A stretch of DNA of 64,000 nt. Origin: Phalacrocorax aristotelis (taxonomy: Eukaryota > Chordata > Aves > Suliformes > Phalacrocoracidae). Below are positions 25,801 to 40,800 of this stretch, piece by piece (the first letter of the stretch is position 1; each line of letters begins with the position of its first letter). Made by a program: the position numbers and the translations under genes. The notes below the pieces were generated by a model. That model was not told the DNA's origin and made no database searches. It was given only the letters and a program-made list of their open reading frames with translations. The DNA lies in contig NC_134311.1 in the NCBI RefSeq assembly GCF_949628215.1, positions 13,082,582 to 13,146,581 of the forward strand. Direction: 5' to 3'.

Positions 25801-28800
25801 GCTCACGCAGTAACTAAGGTGGTGGGAAGTTGATCACCATCATGCATAAGCAAGAGCAGTGAAAACTTGAGTGCAGAAAATGAAAGCAAGTCCAACAAAG
25901 AGGCTGCAGAGAGGGAGCACCTGAGGCTGTGGGAAGATCTTCTTTTCCCTGGCAAAGGGTGCTGCTGCCCAGCCCCAGCTGCCAAACACTCCTCAGGTCC
26001 CATGGCACCAAACCTGGGCCTGGCTCCATAGTCCCAAGGGGGACTCTTCCTGGTGGCGGTGCAATGTGCTCACACCTTAAAGCACCTGCTGGGTCCAGTC
26101 CGGGAGACTCTCCTCATTTCACACCCTTTGGCTGCTCTTTTCATGAAGGCAAAGGGTACTTCACACCCATTTAGTTACAAGCAAAGGTTCAGCCAGAATT
26201 AACCCACCCACAACTTCAGGTAGCCTCTAACTCCTCTGGGTGACACTTAGGGGTTAACAATGCTAGGAAAAGCCGTGTTTTTAAACCTCTTTCCAAAAGC
26301 CCCAGACCCAGAGCATGTGGGACCTCTCCTGTGGAGAGGGACCAGACCCAGGGCAAACTCTTCTCATGGGCACTGCTGCTCTCTTCCCAAAAGGCCACAG
26401 AGCTTCACACTGTGGGATCCAAAAGGCCGGGGAGAGGGAGAAATCATAACCAAAAAAGAAAATAAAACCCCTCTCCAAGCTGTTTTTAGTAACTTTACAG
26501 TGAGCAGGCAGCTCATGCAGCAAACCTTGCAACGCTGTTATCAACTGCAACTCCTCTGAGAACAGGAGGCTGGCTTTCTGTTCCAGGAGGTATGCAGAGC
26601 AAAAAAAAGTCTGACAAGAGGTTTTGCTTTTTGCAGAAAGCTCTGTTTCTTTACCGAAGTCAATGTGGAAGCATTGGCATGCTTGCAGTATCTGAGATTC
26701 AAATCTCTCAAAACTCAGAAATGTACTGCAGGCTTCCATCTTTCACTATCCCCAACTTTTTGAAAGAAAAAAAAAAAGCAAAGTTAGGAAATCTCTTTCT
26801 GTGCTGCTGTCCCTTCCAGGTCAGTACAGAGCACAGTACCACAGGCAACACTAAAGAGCACAGATAAGGCAGAATTGAAGAAACCTCCATCCCTCTCCTC
26901 TGCTTGGCAGCTCCTCACCCCATAGAGGCTCCCTGTTATTTGCCACAAGGAAATGGATCAGCTGGGACTTGCTTGGACAAAGGAGTATCCTCCTAAAGAG
27001 CTAGGCAGCGCACAGGGGATTGCTGCTTTGACAATGCAACCAAGCTCTAGATATAGCCTCCATGCTTATTTCCTAGGCTTTCAACCAGAAAAGATGTAAT
27101 CTAAGCATGTTCTTGCTATTTTTTTTCCCAACAATTTTCCCCCTATGTTCTCTTGTCCTGAAACTTAGCCCATGTCTGAGTTCAGTCCTGGCACCCAGCA
27201 CCTGTTTCTGGCTCCTGATTTTACTCCCTGTGTCTCTCCTAGTACATCCAAGTCCATTCCCTGTTCCACAAGAGGCTGGCTGAAGAGGGACAATCTGCTG
27301 CCTCAGTCCTGCAGGGTCTGACACTGACTCCTCACACCTGGAGATGATTAGCCTGAGCAAAAGAATATCCAGGCTTTTTTACTTCCCATCCCTTTTGTTG
27401 GATCTTTTTTGCTCAGCCAGACCTACCAAAGGATGCTACCTTTTTTGGTGCCAGACAGATAAAATTGAGGTTTTTGGAACTGTCACCCAAGCTAAAGGGC
27501 TTGCAAACCAGCAAGAAACCATCTGTCCCAATTTTGTCCTGCCTCCCACTTCCACGTAGGAGGCAGCTCCGTGATTTCTGCTGCAGACAGCACAGCAATG
27601 CAGGGGACCCATGGCTGCATCTCTCTCACCTGGATCCTAAACTCACAAGGTCTCAGGGAGGTAATGGTAAGGATATGTGTTTCTGGCTGGCTAGGAGAGA
27701 GCCATCACCTCCAACAGGACACTGCTAGCTAGGTCAGTGATCCCCCAAGACAGCCTTGAACCACACACAGAATGTCTGTGTGAAAGTCCATGCTCCAGTG
27801 GACTTGAGCAGGTAGAAACTGATTTCCAAGGCCATACAGAGACACCAGGAGATATTTTGCTGTTTCTCTGTCAGAGAGTGTTTTGAGACCTTGGCACCAT
27901 TACAGTAGGACAGTTGGGCAGCAGGAGAAGCAGCCACAGGGGAAACTCACCTCCCTCACCACTGCAAGGGTAAGCGGGAGCAGAGCACAATTCCCTCCTT
28001 TGCCTGCATACCCTGGGGGTCCCAATACCCCCTGCAAAGTAACATGATGCGACACCCCAGCCACTCACACACACACACACACCCCCTGGAAAATTGCCAC
28101 TAGGAACATTGCAGGTAATGCTAGGGGCCAGTGGAAAACTGTTGAGCAACTACGGGGTTTTCAGGGAATCTGCTACATCTCCCCTTTCCCAAACTTCAGT
28201 CTGGCTGCATGGACGTTTGCACAGGCTGAACTGCAGAGAGAAAACTCATTTCCAGACCTGAGCACCCAGGTGCAATGGCTGAAGGGGCCAAAGAGAATGT
28301 GGGTAATGGCAGGAGTGAGTGGGAGTGAGGGAGACGCCACAAATTTGTTGCTGCCTTCTCCTTTCATGAAGCCAAGCTTGCACAGCATTGAACGGATGCT
28401 GCAAAAAGTATACCCAGCCGCGCATCCTCATCTCAGATTTATCTGAAAGATCCTACAACTGCTACTCTACACGTCAGGCTTGGGTTTTGCTGGGGCCATG
28501 GTGAAGCATAATATAAATTTTCCACTGGCTCCTGTTACACACTGGACATTTTATAAACATCATCCAAGTCCTACTTCAGCCAAGTCCTACTCTGAGGCAT
28601 TCAGGCACACAAGACCAGCATGGTGGAGACACAAAGGACTCGTGATGGAAACATATTGCGCTGAAAGGAAGAAGTTTGACATTACCAGTGCAGCAGTAGC
28701 AGGGCTCAGCGCTCCTCTTTCTTTCTATGAGATGCAGAGCACAGAAGAGCACGTAGGCAGCGTGTAAGAACCAGATTCACACAGTAATTCTCCTTGCTTC

Positions 28801-31800
28801 AGTGATTGCTTTGCTACAGACAGGATTAACAAGTAAAGGTAAAATTTCCCCACTAGAAGGAAAAATAAAATAAAAAAAAGGAGGGCAGATGCAAAGGGAA
28901 GGACAGACAAGAAAAGAGAAAAGCAATTGTCAAGACAGCAGAGAAATAAGACTGTTTTCCTATGGTACTTCCGGCAGAATTAATACATTTTCTGCAACTC
29001 TCCAGATTCAGTGTTCCCACTCACCCTCGAGAGATGCATCCAGTGGATTTACTACCACTGAACACTCTGCCTCTTCCAGACACAGCTTGTTAGAGGCATG
29101 CAGGAGGAGTATGTTTGTTTTACAAATCAAGTAGTCTTACTTGCTAACCTATGTCTGACTGCTGGATGTGTCTAGGACATATATACCCTGTGTACTGGAT
29201 GTCACTCCCACCCCAACTTTGCTCAAGGGATGCATCTGAAAAAACCATTTGCTTCAATAATTTTTGTGAAGGTTAACTTTAGAGCACACAGACAGCCCCA
29301 CAGCCCTAGCACTGGAGGACAGTACCAGAGAAGAGGAGGAGCCAGCAACACAGGGCAATGCAAGCCAGCATGCACCGTCGCAGCAGCAGCAGAACTCCAG
29401 CTGGGCTTTGGACACTGTCTGCCCTTATGGGCACCGGCGCAGCTCCACATGATCAGGCTGCTTGCTTTCCTTACCCTCAACCATCACTGATGGGCAAACA
29501 TGAGCCTCAGTTGCACCGCTGGCTCTTTGCAATGGAGATGGCCACTTACCCACAAGTAGTGGCCCCAGGCTGCAGGCAGGCAGCTCTGCCCAGCGAGCTA
29601 TGCCTGGCTGGGAAAGCAGCAGCCCCCACCACAGGATCACTGCTGGAAGCCGCATCGCACCCTCGCTTCCGAGCTACACTCAGAAAAGGGAGGCATGCGG
29701 CTCTGCCACCTTCACCCACCTGCACCCGAGTGACTGATGGGGACCTTGGCTCAAACAACTTTGTGGCTCCAGTAACTTGCACAGACCACTGCTGCACGTG
29801 CAAGGAAATGCAGCCTGAAGGATGAAGGCCTAGGGCTGGCCCTGTGTTGCTGGACCGCAGTGGCACCAGCTGCTCTTTGCATTACACAGGAAGGGTCTAC
29901 TTACACGGCTTAACCTTAGGGCACAGCATGCCAACCTGCGTGCTGCAGAAACGCCTTGTGCCCTCAGCAACAGGGCCGCCAGGCCACAAGCACAGTCAGC
30001 TGCAGACACTGGAGCATCTTGGCTGCTGTGCTTGGGAGCTACTGCTAATTTGCCACAAATCACTTTTGCCCAGAAATGGGTGAAGTAAGAGAAATAACAG
30101 TGGTAACGGAGTTTTGGTTTTATCTCCAGAAAAAATCTCCCCGTACTTTCAATTCTGTGAGGAAATTTATCGCTTGGGTGACCACTTTAAATATTCATGA
30201 TGTTTGATACGCCCAAACACATCAGGTGATCTACAAATTTAAGGAGTTACATTTAAAGAAGGCTATTATTTCACCTCAGTTTTTAGAGAGCTGAGAAAAC
30301 AGGATATGAATACATATCCAAGAGAGAAACTGCGCTGTGAGATTGTCCAGCCGGGGTCTCTGCCGGCTCTCTCAGAACTGCATCTGCCCTTTCACGCTGC
30401 AGCTCATGCAAATGCTGACACATTCTAAGATTTTCCAAGTGTGAACAACACCCACTTCTTTAACCACCACTACAGTATAAATTAAGACAGCTTGTTTGGA
30501 GTGAAACATGCCTTCTTTTTTTTTTTTTTTTTAAGACAGGTCTAAGACCATCAGATATCGAGGAAAAAAACAACCGCCCTCCTGTCACTACTTGTTTCTT
30601 TTGTGTTCTGTTCATCTGAAGACAATCACACACCTCCTCCACTGCAACAGCTTTACTTTCTCCAACTTGACACTTTGTGCACTACTACTAACATGAACAC
30701 AAGTTGCTCAAGAAAGTAAGTGAAATCCTATGGCTTTAGGGCACACTTAATGCCAGACAGGCATTAATGCTACCTTGTCACCATAAAGGTCTCTGTATGC
30801 AATTCCTGCAGCAGCTGGGAAGAAGGAACATTTGGGAAGAGAAATTAGATTGAGTTGTGCTGTTAGGTATTTTTCTCCTCCTCACCATGGGGTTTCTTTA
30901 AGCAGAAGCTCTTTAGAGTGAATCATGCCTGACCGGAGGAGACAACCCCAGGTTCTTCATCCAGATCATCAAAGCAAAATTGCTCATGTTCATTTTCACT
31001 TCTTTTTTGGTGCAACAGCTTTTTTTTTTATTTTTCTTTTAAAGCAACCTTATCGCTGCCTACCAGCCCACTGACATTCAGGATAAAGCAACAACTCCTC
31101 TGTTTTAGGAGGCACAGGCACTGTTATGAAAGTGTTATAAAGTCCTGTGTCTTATCATCTTACCTGATTGACAACGTATACTCCATAATCTAGCTGCTGC
31201 CGTTGGAGAATTGGGTGCAGGTAATACAGCCAGTACTTCAGGTGCTCCTCTCGGTTCCTGAATGGTATGATTACTGCTACTTTCTGAAGTGCCATACAGT
31301 CCTTCGGAGCAAAACGACCTCCTGCTTTGACCTCTGGGTTTCCTCTTGCTACTTCTTCCAGGTTCACAGGATGGGAAAATTCTACATGTAGTGCACCAAC
31401 TGGAAAAGAGGCACAGCACAAAGCAAGTTAGCACACACAACCTGTTTCTCTGAGCACACATGCTTTACACACATGTTTTTTATTTATTGCTTTTTAAAAA
31501 CAGAGGTTTGGATCCAAACAAAATCCCAGCAGTGCATGGAGGTGTTGAAGCTTGGACCAGCTGTACCCAAAGCAACTGCACCACACCATTCAGAGCAAAC
31601 CTGCAAATGCTATAGCCTCTTGGTATCAGACCCCAACCAAGTTGCTGACACCAAACGAGTCTTGAAAACCCTCCTATCTGTGTGGCAAACCAACAGCTGC
31701 ACTCCCGCTGGCACGTGCACCACAAAACCAGCCTAGAGAAGAGCATTGCCTCTGTGCTCTCACTCACCTCGCACACTGTGAGAGTCAAGCACTTCAAAAA

Positions 31801-34800
31801 TAGCCCTGCTCTCCTGCCAACGTAATTACTTATGCCAAGGCTAGCCACATGCAAAGTGAACAAAACCCCCTTTCTTGTTTTTTTTCGTATAGATACTTTC
31901 AGTGTTCTGTAGGCATGCCCATTATTTATTAACAGTCCTGTATGAGAACTGCTAAAAAACATATCCAGATTTGCATGCAGGTTGGCAATTCCTGCATATG
32001 GTTTCAACAGTGACAGGTTTTGAAACTGTCAAAATAATCTGTGCCAAAACTGGTGTATAAAACCAAGAAGCCGTCCTAGCACCACAGAGAGAACAGCAGC
32101 CTCTGAGCTGCGCAAGGCCAAGCTCAGGGACAGAGGGCAGTGACAGCCCTGGGCACTGATACGGGCAATGAGACCTACTTTGCAAGACTTCGGCTCACAT
32201 ATCTGCAGAAGTCTTCTTTGCTTGCCAGGACTTCTCTACTCTGCCACACTGGCTCTGAAGCGGTCCCTCTCATACAGCTGTATGCGGGTCCAGGGCTAAA
32301 CACAGCATTACTGACCACACACCTTTTGTGGACACCTCTTAACATCCAGGCTGGCCCTTCTGCAGGATTTGCTTCCAGCTGCTCCAGCCCTGATGAACGG
32401 ACTTGCTGCAAAAGCCTAACAAGTGTGGTAGCTGCCCGCAGAAGGACTACTCTTGCTGCCATGTCCTGCTCCCAGCAACGGCAAGCTAATAAATGAGGCT
32501 TTGTGGGCATGTTCAGGTCCCAAAAATCCCTCTGCAGCAGGTGGGGATGCTGAGGCTCCCACGCATAACCAGGAAGTCTTCACCATAAGCACTAGGCTCC
32601 TTAAATATTTGGCTGCTGTACAATCCCTTTCTCCTCCATCTGGGTGTGAATACACGCACTTGCATGTATGCGTGCACTCTCATACATGTCATAGAGCTAC
32701 CATCTCCTCTTTGGATTTGCTGAACAGACCCACAGGCCCCTCCAAGGGCACGCAGAGCGTGCACACTTCTATGTGCACATGCCAGTGCTGGCTACGCTGC
32801 ACTTATGGAGCCCCTTAAGAAGGGGGCACAAGCAATTTTTATAGCTCTAAAAGACAGTGGCCATCACAATCAACCTTGTACATACCCCAGTATGCAACTA
32901 CTAGAAAAGCAGAAACAATGCTCCAGGTTCAGGGCTCGTTCCCTGGCTATTTATTTAGTAGAAGCTACTTTTAATTCAATTGTTCTGTTGTGCTGCTCCA
33001 CAAACCTGTGCTCACTTGGGCCAGACATGGCAAGGAGACCGGCCAAATACGCAGAGGTGCTCAGTATACCCCCAGAGGTAGCAAGGGAGCTTTGCTGCTT
33101 GATTCACTGCCAGCACAGCGGAGGCAAGACCTTGCAGAAACTGGCATCACGGGCAGGATGCAAAGGGATCCTGATCTCTGCATTCTGTGCAGGTTAAATG
33201 GGCAAGTTTGCACGTTTCCCTCTCACGCAAGGAGAAGGCAGTGATTTCTCAGAGACCAGACACTGGGATCAGTCTGTCCACGCTATCAGTACTCCCACAG
33301 TTCCCAGATGTACCTAAAATGTGCCTGCCCAGCTCCCCACCCTCTCTGCCCCATGGCGCAAGCTAGGGCCAAAGCCTCTCTGGCTGAAAAGCAGGTTGTG
33401 GGGAGAGCTGGAAGGGCCCTCTGCAGTGGGAGGAAGAGGCAAGAATGGGAGGAACTGAGGCAGGAAGGAACATGCAGCAGCACAACCAGGACCGGAGCTC
33501 AGCAGCGGCAGGATCGCGTCAGGCACAGCCACCCTGCATGCTGGTGGGACAGGCTGGGGGCAGGTGCCAGAGCAACGAGGCCAGCAGGGGTGGGAGGGGG
33601 AAACAGCATATCGCTTCCTCCAAATTTGGTTATCGCTTCCCTGCCATAGGGGTGAGTGCTCTCCCAAACTGGCCTCTGGCCTCGACCCACCTCCATGTCT
33701 GTTTCCCCTTGCCCTCCAGTGTCACCTCCGTTAGGAGACAGGCACTCACAGTTAGGACGATGCTATGCTTTTGTGTATTTATAATAGCAAAAGGCATTGC
33801 ACTGGGTACAGTGCAACCAACCATGGCCAGCAAATGGGATTACGTTGGGCATCTGTGCCCAGGGACGTTATTTTCCTGCCTCGCTCACACCCCGCCGCCA
33901 GCGGCGGGACCGACCCTGCGGAACGCTGCAGGAAGCAGCAGGGCGGAAGCAGCACATCCCTTCGTGGGGCCCTGCCAGCCCAGCCTGCTCCCAGGCGCCG
34001 GGCCGCTGCCGTCCCACTGAGCAAACCCCTTCCTGCCGGGGCGGCCTGCACTCTCTGCTCCCAGTTGCTGCTCCCACATAACAACTGTGAACCCCACATC
34101 AGCCTTGGGGATGCTTTCTAGTTTTACAAATAAAGGCTCTTTTAATGTCTCACACTCACTCCCGTAGTGTAAGCAGGGGGAGGAAACAAAATTTTGCCAT
34201 TTGGGCGAATTTACAGGGGAGATCTCCTGCTGTTGGCTTGTGAGCTGCAGCTGGGTAAGGACAGCCACAAGCATCTGGACACTGCAAGCAGGGGGCTTTT
34301 TGCCAGCCTCCCAAAAGTGGACCTCTTATCCCACCAGTGCTTGCTCTTGTTTGCCTTCAGGAGGCTGGAACGTCAGCAAGAAAGACTGGGGAGAGGAAGA
34401 CACATTCATGATAAAAACCAGCTGCAGAAGACAGAGATTTAAGAGTTTCAGAGTCTTGAAGGACAGTGGTGAGAAACAATCTGTACTGCTCCAACCCTCC
34501 AGTTAATCAAAACAGCTTTAAAGGCAGCACATCTTCTTGCAAATGCTGCCCGGAGGGACGCAGCCAACATGCAGGTCTGTGAGGAGACCCCAGGCGCTGG
34601 TGCCATACATGTACAGCAAGGCAGCCGCTTCTGAGACAGGCTTGATGAAAATTACCCAGTTAATACATTCACTGGTGTCAGTGAATATGAAAACATAAAA
34701 AACCTGATTAGGCTGTTTTCAAATACACAACAGCTAAAACAAACTAAAGCCATGTGGCTGACAAAAGCAACAGCAGCAACAAACCACCCGCTGGGAATCG

Positions 34801-37800
34801 ATGCTTTCAGTTCACTTCCCAAGCAGGACAAGGCTAAAGACAAATCTGCAAACACAGGCTTTCCTACCAATGACCAGAGTCACAGTTCCAGTTGGTAATT
34901 TAAAATCATTTTAACTGAAATTTGGCTACCTGGATCGCAAGCAGCCCCAAGGCTGTTGTCTCCCAAGGATGCTGACTCAGGACAGGATCTGCCGATGCCA
35001 AGAAAGTGTATGAAGTTTGCTCTGAGTGCTGTCCCACTGGTCAAAACTGTATCCCTGTCCGTGTTTACTAGGTAATGTTTCCAGCCTGATTCACTCCATC
35101 TCTATCTTCTCTACTTCTGCTCAAGGTGACCACCTGACGTTGCATCATGCTCCAGACATTGGAGCCACTGTATTTTGAGCCCCTGCTAAAAACAGACAGG
35201 GTTGACAGCTATGTGGACTTGCAGCTCTGGTCCCCCATACGGCCTGGGATTTGTAGGCAGACACCTTTTGGGTTCAGAGTTACAAAGCTCCAACAACGCA
35301 GCTTCACAAGCCTCCACCATACATTTTTAGCAAAAGAAAACCTCAAAAACATGAATAAGCAACTGCCAGAAGTTTGCAAAAGACACAAAAGCACAACGTC
35401 ACATCCAAACACTTCAGAGATTGTAAAAGGAGGTTTTAGCTGGCAGTGGTAGGGTAAGAGAGAGACACACACAAAAAAACAAGTCAACCCCTCCTGCTTG
35501 CCCCTGGCTCTGACACTCAGAAGCATTTCTGCTCAAAGGGAAGGTGCACAGGAAAAGCGTTGAGGACACACAGGTGCTGGGGGGCCGTCCTGGTGCACAT
35601 AAACAGGAAGCAGATTCTCACACAAAGCAAAAGGTGAGGCTTGCAAAAAGCCAGAGGCAGAACAGTGCTCAAGCCTCAGAAACCTAGCCCACGGCCCCAG
35701 TGATCTTCTCATCCCCCACTTCCCAATGGCCAACGCTTGCCACAACAGCTAAACCTTTTGCCCTGTGAGGCTGCCAGAACGCGTCCTCCCCAGTGCTCAT
35801 CCTGCTCACCCAAATGAGAGGACCCTCATGCAAACAGCCCAGAATCCGCTTAGCCTGATGCTATAATAATCTTGAGGGTGCTCCAGCCTCCCTGGATCAC
35901 AGATAAGAGAAGGGTTGGGAAAACTGAAGCAGCAATGCCCTGCAGAGCCAGAATTGTACTCCTGCATTCCCAGGGGGGCTGTGAATGGGATGGTGACACA
36001 CTCCATCCAAGCAGGTGGTAGCAGGGACGATGGCAGGGATGGCAGCAGAAGATGGGGCAGCAGCCACAAAGGACAGCCCCGGGGTGTTCTGGTGGGACAG
36101 GGTGGGAGGAACCCCTTCCCAGGAGGGCGGTGCAACCCCAGGAGAAAGAGGTGGGAAGGAGGGCAGCTGGGTTCACAGGCAGGTTTGGAGAGGTGATCCA
36201 GCAGACTGAATCAGCCTCCCAAGCACTTTACTGGGAAAAATGGCAAAATTCACCTGCGAGCTTTAAACCAGGCGCACATCTCTGATATTTAATTTAGTAA
36301 GAATGAAAGCAAAAGTGTACAGCATGGAGGTTGGAAAAAGTCTCTCTGCAAACACAGCAGAGAGGAACGTTTCCATTGCCCTGGCTGAGAGCCGCATGCT
36401 GCTCTCTAGCCACCAAGCCACATGCACACCCACACTGACATACTCAGACAGTCCTCATGTGAAAGGAAAGCTGGAAAAGAGGAGCAGAACTCACAGAAAG
36501 GGAAAAAAAAAATCGCCTCTTTGCAGGGGCCCAGCAGAAAAAGAAGGGTCCATCGCCACACCAAGTCTGCCCTGGCTAGGAAAAACAAAACCAGCTCCAC
36601 CCAAGAAAATGCGGGGGCAAGTCTCCCCACCCGGGGCTGTGGAGCAGGGGTCACTCCAGCTCCAGCTCCAGACCCAGCCCCACGTGGCAGCTCCAGGGCA
36701 GGCAGGTAGCTGCATCCCACGGCTCAGCGATGGAAGTGTACCCTATTAAAACCAGCTAAACTTCAGAGCTGTGCCAGCGCCTACGCAGGCGGCACCAGAC
36801 AGGCTCAAACTGGGGTTTAGCCCCATGGCAGGGGGATGGGACTACTGGGAGGGACAGCCCCAGCACCCCTCGCCCAGCTGGGTCCTCCGAGCAGCCCCTG
36901 TCCTGGCATGTGACCAACCAGCCAAAATGGCCACAGGGACACCTCTGCCTCCTTGCAAACTGGCTGAGCATTAAAAAAAAATAAAAGTCCTTGGATCTGA
37001 CTAGAAATATCCCAATGAGGAGAAAAAGCCTTCCCAAGGACCAGCATACATTTTCTTTGGCTGGTCTACACTTGCAAAGTTGCATCCCTTTACAAACATC
37101 AGCTATGCAGACACAAGGCTTGAGCCTGCCACACCAGAACATGCCCTGTCTTAGGAAGGCTCACACAGCATCTGGCATCTGCAACTGTGGACCCCAAAGG
37201 GAAACAGGCTGAAAAAAATGACGATGCATCACATGCACTGGCAACACTGGGTCTGCACAATGGCAGGTTTGCATGATTAACTGAGTGACTACAGCCAGCG
37301 GAAAAATGTTCTTCATCCAACCCCAAATACTGCCTATTCCAACACAAGGTCTCACAGTAGAACATGGTGTCTTTGGGAAAAAAAAAAAAAAAGAAAAAAA
37401 AAAAAAAAAAGAGATTGTCGTTCCATGAGAAGGTACTTTTGAGAGAGAAGCAAAGTCCTCGTCAGTGGCTCGAATCCAGCGCATGCTCACTGAAGCGGCT
37501 TTGAACTGTCTCCCTTTGAGCCAGGCAATCTGCATGCGATTAGCCCTGCCCGCCGCTGCCGTGAAATTAAATTCCAGGCCCTCAAACAGCAAACTCAAAA
37601 CAAACAAACAGAGAGGCCGGAGATCAGAAAAAGGCTGAGCCGCGCCCCTTCAGGAACCCCCCCACCTTGCCACAGGATGGGATTGGCGAACAGGAGTCCT
37701 CTTGGCCTGAGTGGCATCCCAGGGATGTGGCTCTGCCAGGGGCAGTCCCAAACTGCAAGGCAGCCCCCCTGCCCCATCCCATCCCGCTGGTGGTGGCTGC

Positions 37801-40800
37801 ACCTGGATCCCAGTGCCGCCCCGGGGCTGGGGCGTGCTTCCCAGATAGCACGAGTGAGTGCCAGGTGCCAGGTGGGGCAGAGGCGCATCTGTCTGGCCAA
37901 AACTCAAACAGGGCTTGTGCACCCCCGAAAACATGGGGTGCTGCTTGCAGCAGGGAGCATAAGAGGCAAGAACAGGAGCAGGGCATTGCATGCCTGCCTA
38001 AATGGCTGCTGAAAGTCCACTACCCCCAAGCACACAGGTTCGTGGAAACCTGTCCTGTAAAGTCTTTACAGGGCTGTTTCCAGCTTCAGAAAGACACGTT
38101 TGCAGGTTAGCACCCTCAAAGTGGACCCAATGACACCCCAGCCTGGGGACTGGCAGTAAAGGGAGGTGACAAAAGCAGCCCTCTTTCAGACAAACATCTG
38201 CAGGGGCTTGAGGACTGCCTGTACTCCTGCAGCTCAGCTGCAGCTGGGAGGCAGCTGGAAAGGCTGTCTGCCGTGCCCCAGCATCACTGGCAGCCTCGGC
38301 CACTGCTTGCCCATCCAGAGGTGCCAAGCCCCGCCTGGCTCACCAAACACCTCTCCTTGCAGGCAGGGGCTCTAGGCACCAATCTGCACAATGGAAAACA
38401 CTGTCCCAGTGGGGATGGGCTCAGCAGTGAGACCTTCTCCAGCTCAGAGAGATAGGGGCGAGCTGGACACTGACACTGCTCCATCCATGTCCCAGAAAAC
38501 CCCAGATCTTTGGCCCCACCACTGCAGCACTGCTGTGGCCTGGCCAGCTCTGTCCCCACAACCTCTGCAACCTAAGCCTTGTGGAGATGGGTGCAAAGGA
38601 GGGGAGCAGCAGCTGCAGGATGCTGGCTGGAAAAAAGGGTCCACCAGCAGAGGAGGTGAGCAGTGGAGTCCAGCAGCCCAGCGCCTTGGGCTTGCTTGCG
38701 AGGCCACCAGACATAGACCACCTCCCTGCTGAGGACCATGCACCCCCAGCACGCTACCCTTTGGGGTGGGGGCCCTCAACACAGCGACAATGTTCTCCAT
38801 CTGTGGAGTGAAGTCAGACTAAGGAGCTCCACACCAGAGGAGGGAAGTTGAGAGCTTAACTGAATTCTGTATCCAAGTTGGGAAAGCTGCAAGCATCTGC
38901 CTCTTTCCAAACACAAACTTGGCTCCTTTTCGAAAGAAACTAGCTGTTGCTTCAGATCAACACTGGCAGAGAAACAAGCACGTTATAAAACACTAGATGC
39001 ACAAGATGGAAAACCTTCCTTTTCTCCTCAGCACATCCTGTCTGCTGTGTTACGTCCCTGAAACAGCTGCTCTCCAGGAAGGCATAGTACCTTTCTGAGT
39101 TAGTTTGCAAGCCCAATTAATAGTCCATGACCTTCACTTTAACCAGATAAGAGGATGCTAGGGATGCTCTCAGCGCAGAGCCTGCTCCCTGCCCACCAAG
39201 AAAGCCTGTGCTTCAGGGGTACGACGTGCTCCCAACCACAAGAGTAGCTGCGGAGCTGTCGGCAGCATTGCCAGGATCACGCCACCCGCTCCCTGCCAAA
39301 CATCTTAAACATATTCTTTGGAGAAGTTTAACACAGTTTCTCAACCTCTCTTTGAGGCCAAGAAAGCCTAACTTTGAGTAAACTGGTCCACGTGTTAGCT
39401 CCCCCTCCCCCAGGCCTCCCATGCTCTTCTCTTTTGAGTTTCTGTTTTACTTTTTCGAAACAAGGCAGCGGAGGGACAGAGCACAACCCCTGAGTGCGGC
39501 CATGAGCAAAGTAACACCTGTAGCACCCAGCTTGGGGGGCAGGCGGGAGGGAGCAGAGATTGCAGCTGTATCAGAAAGGTTCAAAAAAATAAAACAGGAA
39601 AAAAAAAAGGAAAGCAGACAATAGCAAGTTCAGATGAGAGGAGGGGGAAATGCTGCGTGTAAAGCAAATGCGCTTCTCTTAAGTGACCCCACGGCCACCA
39701 CCAGAAGTCTTCTTAAAAAAAACCAGTGTTTTCAGCACATCTTAGGTTTTCACGCTCTCACCCCAAATTATGCTCTGCTAGGAATCTGCCAGTGCTAAAG
39801 CATCCTCTACCCTGCCCATGCAATGTCCACATATACAGGGGCCTCAAACTAGATCATTTGTGAATTCACTGACCTCTCATGCAGCACATAACCTCTAAAA
39901 CCTGCTGTAACACAGGCACTAAGCGTCACCACCGATCTGACAGGCCACCTCCATCTCCTCTGAACACTTCAAAATATCAGAATAGTCTTATCGCTTATCT
40001 TCACCACCTACAGTTTAGAGCAACTGCTTGACTGACTACGCAGGCATGAGAAACGGTGCATGGAAAATACAAGTCTATGCCACAGATCCTTCCCCTCCAA
40101 CCGACTGACAGCTGCTCACCCACAAGCTGGCCAAAGCAGCTTCTTTCTCTTGATCCTCTGCTTTTTAAACACGCCTCGCTAACAGCGCAAAGCATCAGTT
40201 GCTATCCAGGACTCGCATCTTGAAGAAACAGTTTTCTTGCATGCTCAAGATCTCCCAGAAAACAGGCACATTTGGAAACTCTATTTCTTTTTAAACATTA
40301 GAGAAAATGACTGCATCTCTAGTGGTTTGTGCTTTGGACAGTTCACTGGTTCATATATATTAACCTAGATTATTTTTTTATTGTCAATATCCCTCAATTA
40401 CTAGGGTTTTGGGTTGTCAATTTTCTGAACTTAAACCTGGAGGTTAAAAGGTATCGAGCCAGACACATAACTGCAACATGTTTAGTGTACTTAGGTTGTC
40501 TTTGCCATGAGGTGCTCTCAGGGCTGAGGGTAAGAACACATCCCTTTGGTCTGCCATCCCTACCAGCCACACCTGGTATCTAAATGAGGGTCAAAAATGG
40601 GTAAGGAGACAGCTGTATTCTAAAATAACCTTCATGAACAACATGTGCTCTCGATTACACAGGACTCGAAAATGACATCCCTGAAATACAGATAAGCCTG
40701 TCCATGAGATTCTGCTTTGCAGACGTCTGGCGCCGTAAGATAAGCGCTGCTTTAACATGAGCTCGTTTGGAGACGGATCTCTGAACGAAAGAATGGCCCC

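Larger units (their letters stand above)
23923..31163 (-). other. B4GALT1: B4GALT1 intron 2
   Basis: A 7.2-kb intron between the donor at 31163 and the acceptor at 23923. It holds a short (CA)n at 28066-28082, a T17 run at 30516-30532 and an A-rich stretch near 28860-28880. I see no embedded gene or clear mobile element. Confidence 0.85.

Noticed and set aside
33880-34030. GC-rich patch in B4GALT1 intron 1 as a second promoter
   Set aside because: It is short, has few CpGs beyond a small core, and no exon with a usable donor lies beside it.
37378-37410. A-rich run as the tail of a processed pseudogene
   Set aside because: The sequence before it has no recognisable gene copy and no flanking duplication was found.
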